A stretch of 22,877 nucleotides of DNA. It comes from an uncultured Clostridia bacterium. Its GTDB lineage: Bacteria > Bacillota > Clostridia > Oscillospirales > Butyricicoccaceae. The DNA lies in NCBI GenBank assembly GCA_910589115.1, contig CAJUSB010000051.1, positions 1-22,877 of the forward strand. Direction: 5' to 3'. A program made the translations under genes and the position numbers. Below the pieces are notes generated by a model, which searched no databases, was not told the DNA's origin, and worked only from the letters and a program-made list of their open reading frames with translations. Shown in pieces: positions 7,567 through 15,807 of the stretch. The first letter of the stretch is position 1. Every line of letters starts with the position of its first letter.

Positions 7567-8451
7567 TTACAACTGTCTTCCGCTGTAGTCCAGACGGAAG
7601 AGATGCTCCGGGAAGGGCTTCCCGCGGCGGCAGGCCGCGCAGGCGGCAAGCTGAAGCGTCCGCGCAAAGGGCAGGGCGGTTTCCTCTGCAAGTGCACGGA
7701 GGGTTTCCGTGTGCGCGGCCCCTTCCCAGTCCTTCCAGGTGTTGTGGGAGCGGTTCGGCGTGTCTCCCGGCAAAGGCTGGCTTTGCCGGAACAGAGTGGA
7801 TACCGCCCCCGGACAATGCAACGCCCGTTCTGCCAATACAACTCCCTTTTGCGACCCTCTGCCATAATGAAACACGGCATAGGCTAAATGTATGAGATGC
7901 ATTGCTTGTGCCGCTTTTGCAGCTGTTACCTGTCCGCCTGCCGCATTCCCGGCGGCTGCAAGCATACGGGCCGCCTCCGGTACTTCTGGGGATGATGCAT
8001 TCAATAATTTATATGCCGGTTCTTTGGCCGGGTCAGTGACACCGCGCCAGCGCAAAACCTCAGCATCCAGATCCGCTTCGCAGAGTTTGTGGGCGGCACT
8101 GTTAGACAACTGAAATTCTTTCATGAGCCGCTGGGTCTGCGTCTCTATATATGGATGGACTGTGCGGTCAAGCGCATAATGCGTACAGAATCCGAGTAAA
8201 TATGCAAGTGCAACAGCGGAACCATGCGCCGCCTGCGCCATTGCGCGAAATACCTCTGCGATGTGTCCGCGATGCATTCGACCGCCCAGCTGTGCCGAGG
8301 CACCGCTCAGCGGTATGAAAAAAAATGGGTCCGGCCCCTGGCTGCCCCATGAATAGGCTGCGGGTGCAGCAGTGCATATACGTGCAAGCTCCGGCGGCGC
8401 AAGCTCACATACACGGGCAGCAAAGTAATGGTGCATCACAAAAGACGGCAT
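7567..8451 (-). CDS. Zinc-dependent phospholipase C family protein
   Basis: The 294-residue product matches the Zn_dep_PLPC-type family common in Clostridia. It opens with MPSFVMHHYFAARV (His7, His8), followed by WGSQGPDPFFF (Asp41), His60 in GRMHRGH, and GFCTHYALDRTVHPYIE with His91, Asp95 and His99, a His/Asp set suited to binding zinc. There is no signal peptide or membrane segment, so unlike the secreted alpha-toxin-type enzymes it is probably cytoplasmic. Its substrate is unknown. I start at the ATG at 8451 because GAGGAGG is 8 nt upstream; an in-frame ATG at 8484 would place the ribosome site inside the gene. The gene follows the small ORF 8527-8763 by 75 nt and ends at a shared terminator. 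Confidence 0.85.
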   Translation of the reverse strand: MPSFVMHHYFAARVCELAPPELARICTAAPAAYSWGSQGPDPFFFIPLSGASAQLGGRMHRGHIAEVFRAMAQAAHGSAVALAYLLGFCTHYALDRTVHPYIETQTQRLMKEFQLSNSAAHKLCEADLDAEVLRWRGVTDPAKEPAYKLLNASSPEVPEAARMLAAAGNAAGGQVTAAKAAQAMHLIHLAYAVFHYGRGSQKGVVLAERALHCPGAVSTLFRQSQPLPGDTPNRSHNTWKDWEGAAHTETLRALAEETALPFARTLQLAACAACRRGKPFPEHLFRLDYSGRQL

Positions 8452-8526
8452 ATGCCTTTCCTCCTCAAAATCATGTGATATCATCTTCCGGGAGCTGCCG
8501 CAAAACAGCGGCCTTATGGAAAACGA

Positions 8527-8763
8527 TTACGGCCTTATCCGGGCTGCAACAATTTGATTCTGATTCGGCGGCGGCATACGATATAATATAATTTTACCAT
8601 TTGCTTCAAGCGTGCGTAATTGATTTTTGATATGCTCTATTTCGCATATATCACCGCCTAATGCCTTCACCAAATCCATAAAAGGAACCCCATATTCCTT
8701 GCCAACTGATTTCCAGGGAAGGTTCCTTATCGTGATCAAAACTTCTTCCAGTGTTGGATTCAT
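8527..8763 (-). CDS. Small hypothetical protein, possible winged-helix fold
   Basis: This 78-residue protein begins MNPTLEEVLITIRNLPWK and has mixed helical and charged segments. The C-terminal half, HIKNQLRTLEANGKIILYR, is reminiscent of the recognition helix and wing of small DNA-binding domains, but that is weak. I do not recognise the family. The ATG is preceded by GAGGTGG at about 4 nt, and a good promoter lies 25-53 nt upstream (TTGTTA/TAGAAT). It may be cotranscribed with the phospholipase-like gene downstream. Confidence 0.6.
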   Translation of the reverse strand: MNPTLEEVLITIRNLPWKSVGKEYGVPFMDLVKALGGDICEIEHIKNQLRTLEANGKIILYRMPPPNQNQIVAARIRP

Positions 8764-8787
8764 GAAACCACCTCGTTTCTCTTCAAC

Positions 8788-8816
8788 ATTCTACCATACA
8801 AAACATAAAATAACAA
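8788..8816 (-). promoter_or_regulatory. Promoter for the 78-residue hypothetical and perhaps the phospholipase gene
   Basis: On the minus strand TTGTTA (8811-8816), a 17-nt spacer and TAGAAT (8788-8793) form a sigma-A-like promoter. It ends 24 nt before the start codon of the 78-residue gene, in AT-rich DNA. Confidence 0.55.
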
Positions 8817-8887
8817 CCCTGAAAACCATGATAAAAAATCAGGGCACATGACCCGCCCGCGCAGGGAACTCACCTGAAAAACAACAG

Positions 8888-9328
8888 TTAAGGCGAATCC
8901 ATGCTTTCCAGCATTGCCGAAAGCTGTTCCTCGGCATCTGCGTTCGTCATGAAAAATGTGCCGTCCCCTGCATGAAGGATACAGAATGCCGTAACACGGC
9001 CAATGTTTTCCACCCGCAAAAACGCTTCGTAACGTCGGAGCAGCTCCGCGCGGATATCATGCAGCGGCTTCCCTTCCATTAAATACCCGTTTACAACCTG
9101 TACATAAATCGTCAGCAGCGCAGTGAGATCTTCTACCGCGCCCTTTTGGCTGTCCAGCCCGGTTAACAGGGCCAGGGAATCCGCAACAAGCCCGGCCTCT
9201 CCGGCACCACCCCCGAACAGCATCTCGCGCATCTCCGCCGGAACCGCCTCCCGAAAGGCCGCCTCTATTCGTGCCTCGTGGGACATCGTAAGCTCCCGCG
9301 CTTTGCGGAATAATTTTTTCAGCGCCAT
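8888..9328 (-). CDS. Hypothetical protein (146 residues)
   Basis: I do not recognise this protein. It begins MALKKLFRKARELTMSHEAR, a basic amphipathic start, then is mostly helical with an acidic bias and no membrane segment. A glycine-rich turn GGGAGEAG is at residues 39-46, and GDGTFFMTNADAEEQL is near the C-terminus. AAGGGCGG stands about 10 nt before the ATG, a modest ribosome site. Codon use is like its neighbours. It stands alone: an AT-rich gap of 124 bp separates it from the next minus-strand gene, and the tandem repeat locus lies about 60 bp upstream. Confidence 0.65.
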   Translation of the reverse strand: MALKKLFRKARELTMSHEARIEAAFREAVPAEMREMLFGGGAGEAGLVADSLALLTGLDSQKGAVEDLTALLTIYVQVVNGYLMEGKPLHDIRAELLRRYEAFLRVENIGRVTAFCILHAGDGTFFMTNADAEEQLSAMLESMDSP

Positions 9329-9390
9329 TTTTCAGCCGCCCTTTCTATCTTTAATATGATACGTCCACAAAATTTTGCCATCCTTCACCG

Positions 9391-9671
9391 TTTCGTCCCG
9401 CCGTTCCTTTGGCGGGCGAAACTGTACGCATCAGCAACTACGGCGCACCCATTCCCCGCCGCAGCGGAGGATGGGTTTCCAAAGGGATACGTCCCTTTGG
9501 CGCCGCCCCGCGTAGGGGCCGCCCGCCGCGCAGGCGGAACAAGACGCATCAGCAATTACGGCGCACCCATTCCCCGCCGCAGCAGAGGATGGGTTTCCAA
9601 AGGGATACGTCCCTTTGGCGCTGCCCCGCGCAGGGGCCGCCCGCCGCGCAGGCGGAACAGAACGGCAAATT
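9391..9671 (-). repeat. Dispersed structured repeat, tandem copies B1 and B2 (118-bp unit)
   Basis: Two direct copies with a 118-bp period lie at 9426-9543 and 9544-9661, differing at only a few positions. Read on the minus strand they carry the family's blocks in order: CGCCTGCGCGGCGGGCGG, the stem GCCCC/GGGGC, the stem CCAAAGGGA/TCCCTTTGG, and ACCCAT/ATGGGT. The distal end (9391-9425) has the same closing hairpin as the copy at 13684-13840, CCCGCC/GGCGGG followed by GACGAA. Unlike the other loci it does not follow a gene on its sense strand; it lies between two divergent genes. Confidence 0.9.
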
Positions 9672-9834
9672 TCTGCATTTACAATTATATCATATGCGCC
9701 GCCCTGTGTAAAATCAGCTGTCACGGTTGCTGGTAAAATGATGGTTTCTTTCGCGATAAGTCCCGGTAAAGTGCTGGGAGAAAAATTATTTTCAGAAAAT
9801 TTCAAAAAAATGATGAAAAAAGCATAAAAACCAG

Positions 9835-9869
9835 TTTACATTTGCCACCGTTTTGTGCTAAAATAATAT
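9835..9869 (+). promoter_or_regulatory. Promoter of the PFOR gene
   Basis: Two overlapping readings are possible: TTTACA (9835) with an 18-nt spacer to TAAAAT (9859-9864), or TTGCCA (9842) with 16 nt to TAATAT (9864-9869). Either puts the start near 9875, leaving a leader of about 95 nt. AAGGAGG (9954-9960) stands 11 nt before the ATG. Confidence 0.65.
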
Positions 9870-9883
9870 ATGGTATGGATTGT

Positions 9884-9914
9884 GCCGGATTTGGGCAGCA
9901 ATACCTAGTCCGGC
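9884..9914 (+). other. Short leader hairpin of the PFOR mRNA
   Basis: GCCGGA (9884-9889) pairs with TCCGGC (9909-9914) just after the predicted transcription start, with a 19-nt loop. No T-run follows, so it is not a terminator. It may stabilise the 5' end of a highly expressed message; there is no known riboswitch pattern. Confidence 0.3.
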
Positions 9915-9971
9915 GGATATTTTGTTTCGCAAATCTTTCCGAAGTAGAATTCTAAGGAGGAAAATCAAATC

Positions 9972-12900
9972 ATGGCAAGAAAAATGAAGTCCATGGACGG
10001 CAATACTGCGGCCGCGCATGTATCTTACGCGTTCACAGAGGTCGCGGGTATCTATCCGATCACCCCGTCCAGCCCCATGGCAGACAGCGTTGACCAGTGG
10101 GCAGCTGCCGGTCAGAAAAACATCTTTGGCACAACCGTTAAAGTAATTGAAATGCAGTCTGAAGCAGGCGCAGCCGGCACCGTGCACGGCTCCCTGGCGG
10201 CTGGTGCGCTGACCACCACCTACACCGCTTCCCAAGGCCTGCTGCTGATGATTCCGAATATGTACAAGATCGCAGGCGAGCTCCTTCCCTGTGTCTTCCA
10301 CGTTTCCGCTCGTACCGTCGCTTCCCATGCGCTGAACATCTTTGGCGATCACTCCGACGTTATGGCATGCCGTCAGACCGGTTTCGCTATGCTCGCTGAA
10401 ACCAATCCGCAGGAAGTTATGGACCTCGGCGCTGTCGCTCACCTTGCTACTATCAAGAGCCGTGTTCCGTTCATCAACTTCTTTGATGGCTTCCGCACTT
10501 CCCACGAGATCCAGAAGATTGAGGTTTGGGATTATGCTGACCTCGCAGAGATGTGCGATATGGACGCTGTGCAGGCATTCCGCAAGCGTGCCCTGAACCC
10601 CGAACGTGCTGTTATGCGCGGTTCCCACGAAAACGGCGATATCTTCTTCCAGCATCGTGAGGCCTCCAATAAATACTATGATGCAGTTCCTGCAATCGTT
10701 GAGGAGTACATGGGCAAGGTCAATGCCAAGCTCGGCACCGATTACCAGCTGTTCAACTACTATGGCGCTGCCGATGCAGACCGCGTCATTATCGCAATGG
10801 GTTCCATCTGCGACGTTTCCGAAGAAGTAATTGATTACCTGAACGCACACGGCGAAAAGGTCGGCCTGATTAAGGTCCGTCTGTACCGCCCGTTCGCTTC
10901 CGATAAGCTGCTGGCAGCAATCCCAGCTTCCGCAAAGAAGATTGCTGTACTCGACCGCACTAAGGAACCCGGCGCGCAGGGCGATCCTCTTTATATGGAC
11001 GTTGTGACCGCACTCGCAAACGCTGGCAAGGACGATATCACTGTGATCGGCGGCCGCTACGGCCTCGGCTCCAAGGATACGCCCCCGTCCTCCGTTTTCG
11101 CGGTATACGAAGAGCTCAAGTCCGCTTCCCCGAAGCGTCAGTTCACCATGGGTATTGTTGATGACGTTACCAATACCTCCCTGCCCGAAGTTCCCTCCCC
11201 GAATACTGCGGCGGAAGGTACTACCGAGTGCAAGTTCTGGGGCCTTGGCGGCGACGGCACGGTCGGTGCAAACAAGAACTCTATCAAGATCATCGGCGAC
11301 CATACCGACAAGTATGTACAGGCATACTTCCAGTATGACTCTAAGAAGACCGGCGGCGTAACCGTTTCGCATCTGCGTTTCGGCGATCACCCGATCCGTT
11401 CTCCCTATTATATTAACAAGGCTGACTTTGTTGCCTGCCATAACCCGTCCTATATCACGAAGGGCTTCCCGATCGTCCGTGACGTAAAGCCGGGCGGTGT
11501 ATTCCTTATCAACTGCCAGTGGACGCCCGAAGAGCTCGAGCATCACCTTGTTGCTTCCGAAAAGCAGTATATTGCAAAGAACAATGTACAGCTGTACACC
11601 ATTAACGCGATTGACCTTGCAATCGAAATTGGCATGGGCAAGCGCACCAATACCATTCTCCAGTCTGCATTCTTTGCACTGGCAAAGGTGATGCCTTCTG
11701 AGCAGGCGATCCAGTTCATGAAGGATGCTGCTACCAAGTCCTACCTCAAGAAGGGACAGGACGTTGTCGATATGAACCACAAGGCAATCGATGCTGGCGC
11801 TACCGCGTTCAAGAAGATCGACGTACCTGCAAGCTGGGCTGACGCCAAGGATGAAAGCGGCGACTCTAAGCTCAAGGGCCGTGAGAAGACCGTCAAGATG
11901 GTCAAGGAGCTCATGGAGCCCATCGGCCGTATGGACGGCGATTCCCTCCCTGTTTCTGCATTCATGGATCATGTGGACGGCACCTTCGAGCAGGGCGCTG
12001 CTGCATATGAGAAGCGCGGCGTTGCAGTTTCCGTTCCCGAATGGAACCCGGAAACCTGTGTACAGTGCAACCAGTGTGCATATGTCTGCCCGCACGCTAC
12101 GATCCGTCCGTTCGCGCTGACTGCGGATGAAGCTGCTAAGGCGCCCGAAGCTGCTAAGATCGTTGACGTTAAGGCTGGCAAGGGCAAGGGCGTTTACAAG
12201 TACAATCTGGCCGTTTCTCCGCTGGACTGCATGGGCTGCGGCGTATGTGTTGGCGTGTGCCCGACCAAGTCCCTCAAGATGGTCCCGATGGACAGTCAGC
12301 TCGGCCAGCAGGGCGTATTCGACTATATGGTCGACGATGTTTCCTTCAAGGAAGATATGGCAGACACCACTTCTGTCAAGGGTTCGCAGTTCTACAAGCC
12401 GCTGCTTGAGTTCTCCGGTTCCTGCGCAGGCTGTGCTGAAACCTCTTATGCCCGCCTGATTACCCAGGTCTGCGGCGACCGTATGTATGTTTCTAATGCA
12501 ACTGGCTGTTCGTCCATCTGGGGCGGCCCGGCTGCTACTTCCCCGTACACCGTTGACAAGAACGGCCGCGGCCCGGCATGGGCAAACTCCCTGTTTGAGG
12601 ACAATGCAGAGCATGGTCTCGGCATGTACCTTGGCCAGAAGGCACTGCGCGACCGTCTCGCTGAGAAGACCCGTGCGCTTATCGAAGTCCCGCACACCTA
12701 TGCGCCGCTCAAGGAAGCTGCACAGGCATGGCTTGACACGATGGGTGACGGCAAGGCAAATGCTGAGGCTTCCAGAAAGTATATTGCCCTGCTCGAAGAG
12801 AGCCTGCTGAAGGTTGACGATGTTGTCGCCTTTACTTCCAGCCCGGCGGCAAAGGATGTTTTCGGCGATCAGCTGCCGCAGTTCCAGGCACATGCAAAGG

Positions 12901-13652
12901 AACTCAAGGATTCCGGTGCAGAGTTCTGCGATTGCGACGCTTGCAAGCTCGTCAAGGAAATCCTTGACAACAAGGAATACCTCTCTAAGAAGGCAGTCTG
13001 GATCTTTGGCGGCGACGGCTGGGCATATGATATCGGCTTTGGCGGCCTTGACCATGTCCTGGCATCCGGCGAAGATATCAACGTCATGGTATTCGACACG
13101 GAAGTTTACTCCAACACTGGCGGACAGGCTTCCAAGTCCACCCCGATTGGTGCGGTTGCACAGTTTGCAGCGGCAGGCAAGGCGATCAACAAGAAGAGCC
13201 TTGCAGAGATCGCTATGAGCTACGGTTATGTTTATGTTGCACAGGTCGCTATGGGTGCAAACCAGGCCCAGACCCTGAAGGCGATTGCAGAGGCAGAGGC
13301 ATATCCGGGCCCGTCTCTCATCATCGGCTACGCACCTTGCGAAATGCACTCCATCAAGGGCGGCATGGTCAACTGCCAGGCTGAGATGAAGAAGGCTGTT
13401 GACTGCGGCTACTGGAACCTGTTCCGTTTCAACCCGGCGCTCCAGGCTGAGGGCAAGAACCCCTTCATCCTCGAAAGCAAGGCTCCGGCTGGCGGCTACA
13501 AGGACTTCATCATGAACGAAGCCCGTTATTCTGCGCTGACCCGTTCCTTCCCGGAGCGTGCCGCAGAACTGTTCGACAAGGCAGAGGCAGCTTCCGCAGC
13601 ACGTTACCAGCACCTGCTCAAGCTCCAGGCGCTGTACGGCTCACAGGAGTAA
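9972..13652 (+). CDS. nifJ: Pyruvate:ferredoxin (flavodoxin) oxidoreductase, single-chain
   Basis: This enzyme converts pyruvate and CoA to acetyl-CoA, CO2 and reduced ferredoxin, a central and oxygen-sensitive reaction of anaerobic fermentation in the cytoplasm. The 1226-residue chain is slightly longer than the usual 1170-1200. The pyrimidine-binding domain opens with VAGIYPITPSSPMAD; a central gamma region follows. Two [4Fe-4S] sites of the ferredoxin domain are CVQCNQCAYVCP (Cys696, 699, 702, 706) and CMGCGVCVGVCP (Cys753, 756, 759, 763). The TPP domain has CAGC (Cys818, 821), ATGCSSIWGG, GGDGWAYDIGFGGLDH (from Gly1013) and NTGGQASKSTP, and the last cluster Cys is in YAPCEMH. Codon use is strongly biased (GCT/GCA, AAG, CGT), as in highly expressed genes. 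It is monocistronic, with its own promoter and downstream repeat and terminators. Confidence 0.98.
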   Translation: MARKMKSMDGNTAAAHVSYAFTEVAGIYPITPSSPMADSVDQWAAAGQKNIFGTTVKVIEMQSEAGAAGTVHGSLAAGALTTTYTASQGLLLMIPNMYKIAGELLPCVFHVSARTVASHALNIFGDHSDVMACRQTGFAMLAETNPQEVMDLGAVAHLATIKSRVPFINFFDGFRTSHEIQKIEVWDYADLAEMCDMDAVQAFRKRALNPERAVMRGSHENGDIFFQHREASNKYYDAVPAIVEEYMGKVNAKLGTDYQLFNYYGAADADRVIIAMGSICDVSEEVIDYLNAHGEKVGLIKVRLYRPFASDKLLAAIPASAKKIAVLDRTKEPGAQGDPLYMDVVTALANAGKDDITVIGGRYGLGSKDTPPSSVFAVYEELKSASPKRQFTMGIVDDVTNTSLPEVPSPNTAAEGTTECKFWGLGGDGTVGANKNSIKIIGDHTDKYVQAYFQYDSKKTGGVTVSHLRFGDHPIRSPYYINKADFVACHNPSYITKGFPIVRDVKPGGVFLINCQWTPEELEHHLVASEKQYIAKNNVQLYTINAIDLAIEIGMGKRTNTILQSAFFALAKVMPSEQAIQFMKDAATKSYLKKGQDVVDMNHKAIDAGATAFKKIDVPASWADAKDESGDSKLKGREKTVKMVKELMEPIGRMDGDSLPVSAFMDHVDGTFEQGAAAYEKRGVAVSVPEWNPETCVQCNQCAYVCPHATIRPFALTADEAAKAPEAAKIVDVKAGKGKGVYKYNLAVSPLDCMGCGVCVGVCPTKSLKMVPMDSQLGQQGVFDYMVDDVSFKEDMADTTSVKGSQFYKPLLEFSGSCAGCAETSYARLITQVCGDRMYVSNATGCSSIWGGPAATSPYTVDKNGRGPAWANSLFEDNAEHGLGMYLGQKALRDRLAEKTRALIEVPHTYAPLKEAAQAWLDTMGDGKANAEASRKYIALLEESLLKVDDVVAFTSSPAAKDVFGDQLPQFQAHAKELKDSGAEFCDCDACKLVKEILDNKEYLSKKAVWIFGGDGWAYDIGFGGLDHVLASGEDINVMVFDTEVYSNTGGQASKSTPIGAVAQFAAAGKAINKKSLAEIAMSYGYVYVAQVAMGANQAQTLKAIAEAEAYPGPSLIIGYAPCEMHSIKGGMVNCQAEMKKAVDCGYWNLFRFNPALQAEGKNPFILESKAPAGGYKDFIMNEARYSALTRSFPERAAELFDKAEAASAARYQHLLKLQALYGSQE

Positions 13653-13683
13653 TCATATTTACTGCTGATATACCGCTTACCTT

Positions 13684-13840
13684 TTCGCCTGCGCGGCGGG
13701 CGGCCCCTGCGCGGGGCAGCGCCAGAGGGACTTGTCCCTCTGGACTCCCGTCTATCGCCTGCGGGCGGGACGGGGGATGGATGCGTCCGCAAGTGTAAAT
13801 ACGCATTGCTTCGCCCCGCCAAAAGGACGGCGGGACGAAG
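13684..13840 (+). repeat. Dispersed structured repeat, copy D (complete)
   Basis: This copy begins about 30 nt after the PFOR stop, in the same sense. It shows every part of the family in one place: the CGCCTGCGCGGCGGGCGG block, the stem GCCCC/GGGGC with loop TGCGC, the stem CCAGAGGGA/TCCCTCTGG with loop CTTG, an outer stem CCCGTC/GACGGG enclosing CGCC/GGCG, and a closing hairpin CCCGCC/GGCGGG ending GACGAA. It contains no convincing ORF. It may be a processing or termination element for the PFOR mRNA; that is inference. Confidence 0.88.
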
Positions 13841-13912
13841 TGATGTAATGCGGCAGGTTATTTGAATATGAGTATCCTAATCATTTTTAGAATGCGGCTT
13901 TTCTAAAGCGCG

Positions 13913-13940
13913 GAGGGAGACAGTAATTACTGTCTCCCTC
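13913..13940. terminator. Perfect 28-bp palindrome, probable terminator of PFOR
   Basis: A 14-bp arm GAGGGAGACAGTAA is followed directly by its complement. On the plus strand it leads into TGTGTTTTGGG. The palindrome is symmetrical and so could end transcription from either side. It is 70 nt past repeat copy D. Confidence 0.6.
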
Positions 13941-13970
13941 TGTGTTTTGGGTGTACGGCAGTTCCAAATG

Positions 13971-13998
13971 GGGAGGCCCGCCATTTGGCGGGCCTCCC
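13971..13998. terminator. GC-rich terminator between converging PFOR and BlaR1-like genes
   Basis: GGGAGGCCCGCC (13971-13982) pairs perfectly with GGCGGGCCTCCC (13987-13998) around a 4-nt loop. A T6 run follows at 14010 on the plus strand. The stem is 20 nt from the BlaR1-like stop on the other strand and probably ends both transcripts. A second, exclusive stem, CCAAATG (13964-13970) with CATTTGG (13982-13988), overlaps it. Confidence 0.7.
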
Positions 13999-14018
13999 AG
14001 GTTATTGCGTTTTTTCGG

Positions 14019-15401
14019 TTATTCCACCGTTTCTGTGCCGTTCGATGTGCTGACAGTAACAGAATAGCTCTTTTCGCCAACTTCCGCAGTCAGGGACCCA
14101 TCGTCCTCTGCTGCGTAGTGAATCTCACATCCATCGAAGACGAACGCCTTTGCCGTGCTAACGACGATGCTGTTCACCACTCCGTTTTCGTCCTCTGTGG
14201 GCAGTGCTGCCATCACGGTGCCATCTTGAATACCTGCAAGCGTGTCTTCCATGGCCTGAATGCTTTTGTAGTAGGTTTCCACCGAAATAGTGCCTGCATC
14301 AATCGCAGCCTGCAAAGCTGCCTTTTCCGTCTCGATATATGCCTCATATTCCTCGGCGGTGGCAAATTCGATATCATCCGTACCAGTCACAACGATATCG
14401 CTGCCATCTGCTGCCGTTACAACAATGTCCTCATTGTCTTCCTTTACAGTGAAATGATAGACGCCATATTTGTTCTCATTCTCCGTAGAAGCGGCGGCCG
14501 GGGAAGCACTGCCTGTAATATTGGGTGCATCGGTTGCAAATGCAGAGGTTGTACAGAGGATCATTGCTGTCGCGACAGACAGCGCAAACACAGACTTTTT
14601 ACGGTTTGTCATAATATATCGTATCCTTTCTTCCAGCGGGCTTTGTGAAAACCCGCAGACCATCGGGGAGTGTCCGGGAGAACGCCCCGCTATTGAGATG
14701 AGGGCTAATGCATAGGAACGCCGCTGACCGTGATCCAGCTGCCGAAGTACCCATTCATCACAGGATACTTCAAGGTCACGCCCCAGCAGTGCGACCAGCA
14801 CCCATGCAGCCGGGTTGAACCAGTGCACCGCCGCCGCCGTGAGTGCAAGCAGCTTCCAGAGGTTATCAAGCCGCCGCATATGCACCTGTTCATGCAGCAG
14901 GATATAGGGCAAGAGGTCTTCTGACAAGCCCTCTGGCAGCAGGATGCGCGGGTGTACGATCCCGCAGAGCTGCGGGGAGGCAATCCCTTTGCAGAGATAG
15001 GCGCCATTTTGCAGGCGTTCTGAGGCACGCGCTTTCTGTATGCCGTTCAGGTACGCCAACAGGATTGCGGTCAGCAGTATCAACGCACCCAGCAGCCACA
15101 GCTTTTTGAGGAAGTCAAAAACACTGGGCAAAGTGTCGGGCACTGGCAATGCTGGCGCTGGACTCGGCCAATATGGCTGGGCAGCATCCGTCCCGGGTTT
15201 CGGTGCTGTTCCGGCAGCGAACAGCCGCCAGATACTGATTTCCGACGGGAGCCGGAACGGGCAGAGCATTCGTGCCGCTGCGGCAAGCCACAGTATCACA
15301 AATGCCGTCCGTGGAAGATACGGTTTCAGCAGCTGCCGCAGCAGTATAATGATACCGATAAAAACCGCGGCATTCCGGCTGAGGGACAGCAAATTGAGCA
15401 C
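14019..15401 (-). CDS. BlaR1/MecR1-like M56 family membrane peptidase (sensor)
   Basis: This integral membrane zinc metallopeptidase is 460 residues long. Membrane segments are at about 10-28, 32-47, 100-118, 182-205 and 277-292. The peptidase motif HEQVH is at 170-174 (His170, Glu171, His174) and the third ligand is probably Glu211 in RDLEVSCDEWVL, both typical of M56. In the known system such a protein senses a signal outside the cell and leads to cleavage or inactivation of the paired BlaI repressor. Here the C-terminal part (about 295-460) is acidic and not a penicillin-binding domain: it has VVTAADGSDIVVTGTDDIEF and a helical stretch, so the signal is probably not a beta-lactam. The start is GTG at 15401 with GGGAGGTG upstream, 16 nt after blaI. 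Confidence 0.9.
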   Translation of the reverse strand: MLNLLSLSRNAAVFIGIIILLRQLLKPYLPRTAFVILWLAAAARMLCPFRLPSEISIWRLFAAGTAPKPGTDAAQPYWPSPAPALPVPDTLPSVFDFLKKLWLLGALILLTAILLAYLNGIQKARASERLQNGAYLCKGIASPQLCGIVHPRILLPEGLSEDLLPYILLHEQVHMRRLDNLWKLLALTAAAVHWFNPAAWVLVALLGRDLEVSCDEWVLRQLDHGQRRSYALALISIAGRSPGHSPMVCGFSQSPLEERIRYIMTNRKKSVFALSVATAMILCTTSAFATDAPNITGSASPAAASTENENKYGVYHFTVKEDNEDIVVTAADGSDIVVTGTDDIEFATAEEYEAYIETEKAALQAAIDAGTISVETYYKSIQAMEDTLAGIQDGTVMAALPTEDENGVVNSIVVSTAKAFVFDGCEIHYAAEDDGSLTAEVGEKSYSVTVSTSNGTETVE

Positions 15402-15417
15402 GCTTCCTGCACCTCCC

Positions 15418-15783
15418 TTATTTCAGCTGGTCAACCAGCGCGCGCAGCCGGTCAACCTCCTCCGGAGGAAGCGGCTCCTGCTGGCCGCCCATGAATGCCG
15501 AAAACAGCAGGCTCGGTGAGCCGTCAAATAACTTTTCCAGCAGGCTTTTCGCCTCCTGCTGCCGTACTTCATCCTTGCTGATCAGTGCGTGGCACAGGAA
15601 TCCGGGTTCCCGCCGTTCAATCACCTGTTTCCCGATCAGCTTTTTGATAACGGTATAGGTCGTGTTGCGGTTCCAGCCGGTTTCGTCTGCCAGAATCTTG
15701 GCAAGCGCTCCCGCCGTCAGGTCCCCTTCGCGCCAAAGCTGCTCCATGACTTTGAGCTCAGAGTCAAACAGTTTCTGTTCCAT
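15418..15783 (-). CDS. BlaI/MecI/CopY-family transcriptional repressor
   Basis: This 121-residue winged-helix repressor pairs with the M56 sensor downstream. Its opening FDSELKVMEQLWREGDLTAGAL and the recognition stretch GWNRNTTYTVIKKLIGKQVIERRE are characteristic of the family, followed by a C-terminal dimerisation part ending PPEEVDRLRALVDQLK. I start at the ATG at 15783 because AAGGAGG is 8 nt upstream; a 24-residue in-frame extension to 15855 would span the promoter and operator. It probably represses its own operon through the GTAGTCGACTAC palindrome just upstream. There is no beta-lactamase gene in the window, so the regulated target other than itself is unknown. Confidence 0.92.
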   Translation of the reverse strand: MEQKLFDSELKVMEQLWREGDLTAGALAKILADETGWNRNTTYTVIKKLIGKQVIERREPGFLCHALISKDEVRQQEAKSLLEKLFDGSPSLLFSAFMGGQQEPLPPEEVDRLRALVDQLK

Positions 15784-15807
15784 GTGGAATTCCTCCTTTG
15801 TGTCATA

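Noticed and set aside
9426..9661. A CRISPR array or clustered repeats
   Set aside because: The 118-bp units are directly abutting, with no spacers, and belong to the dispersed hairpin repeat family. No cas gene is present.
9884..9914. A riboswitch in the PFOR leader
   Set aside because: The leader is about 95 nt with one 6-bp stem and no known aptamer pattern or terminator/antiterminator pair.
9858..13613. A 1251-codon open frame antisense to nifJ
   Set aside because: It mirrors nifJ, whose biased codons leave few stops on the other strand. The product has low-complexity, cysteine/leucine/arginine-rich sequence with no domain, and no ribosome site.
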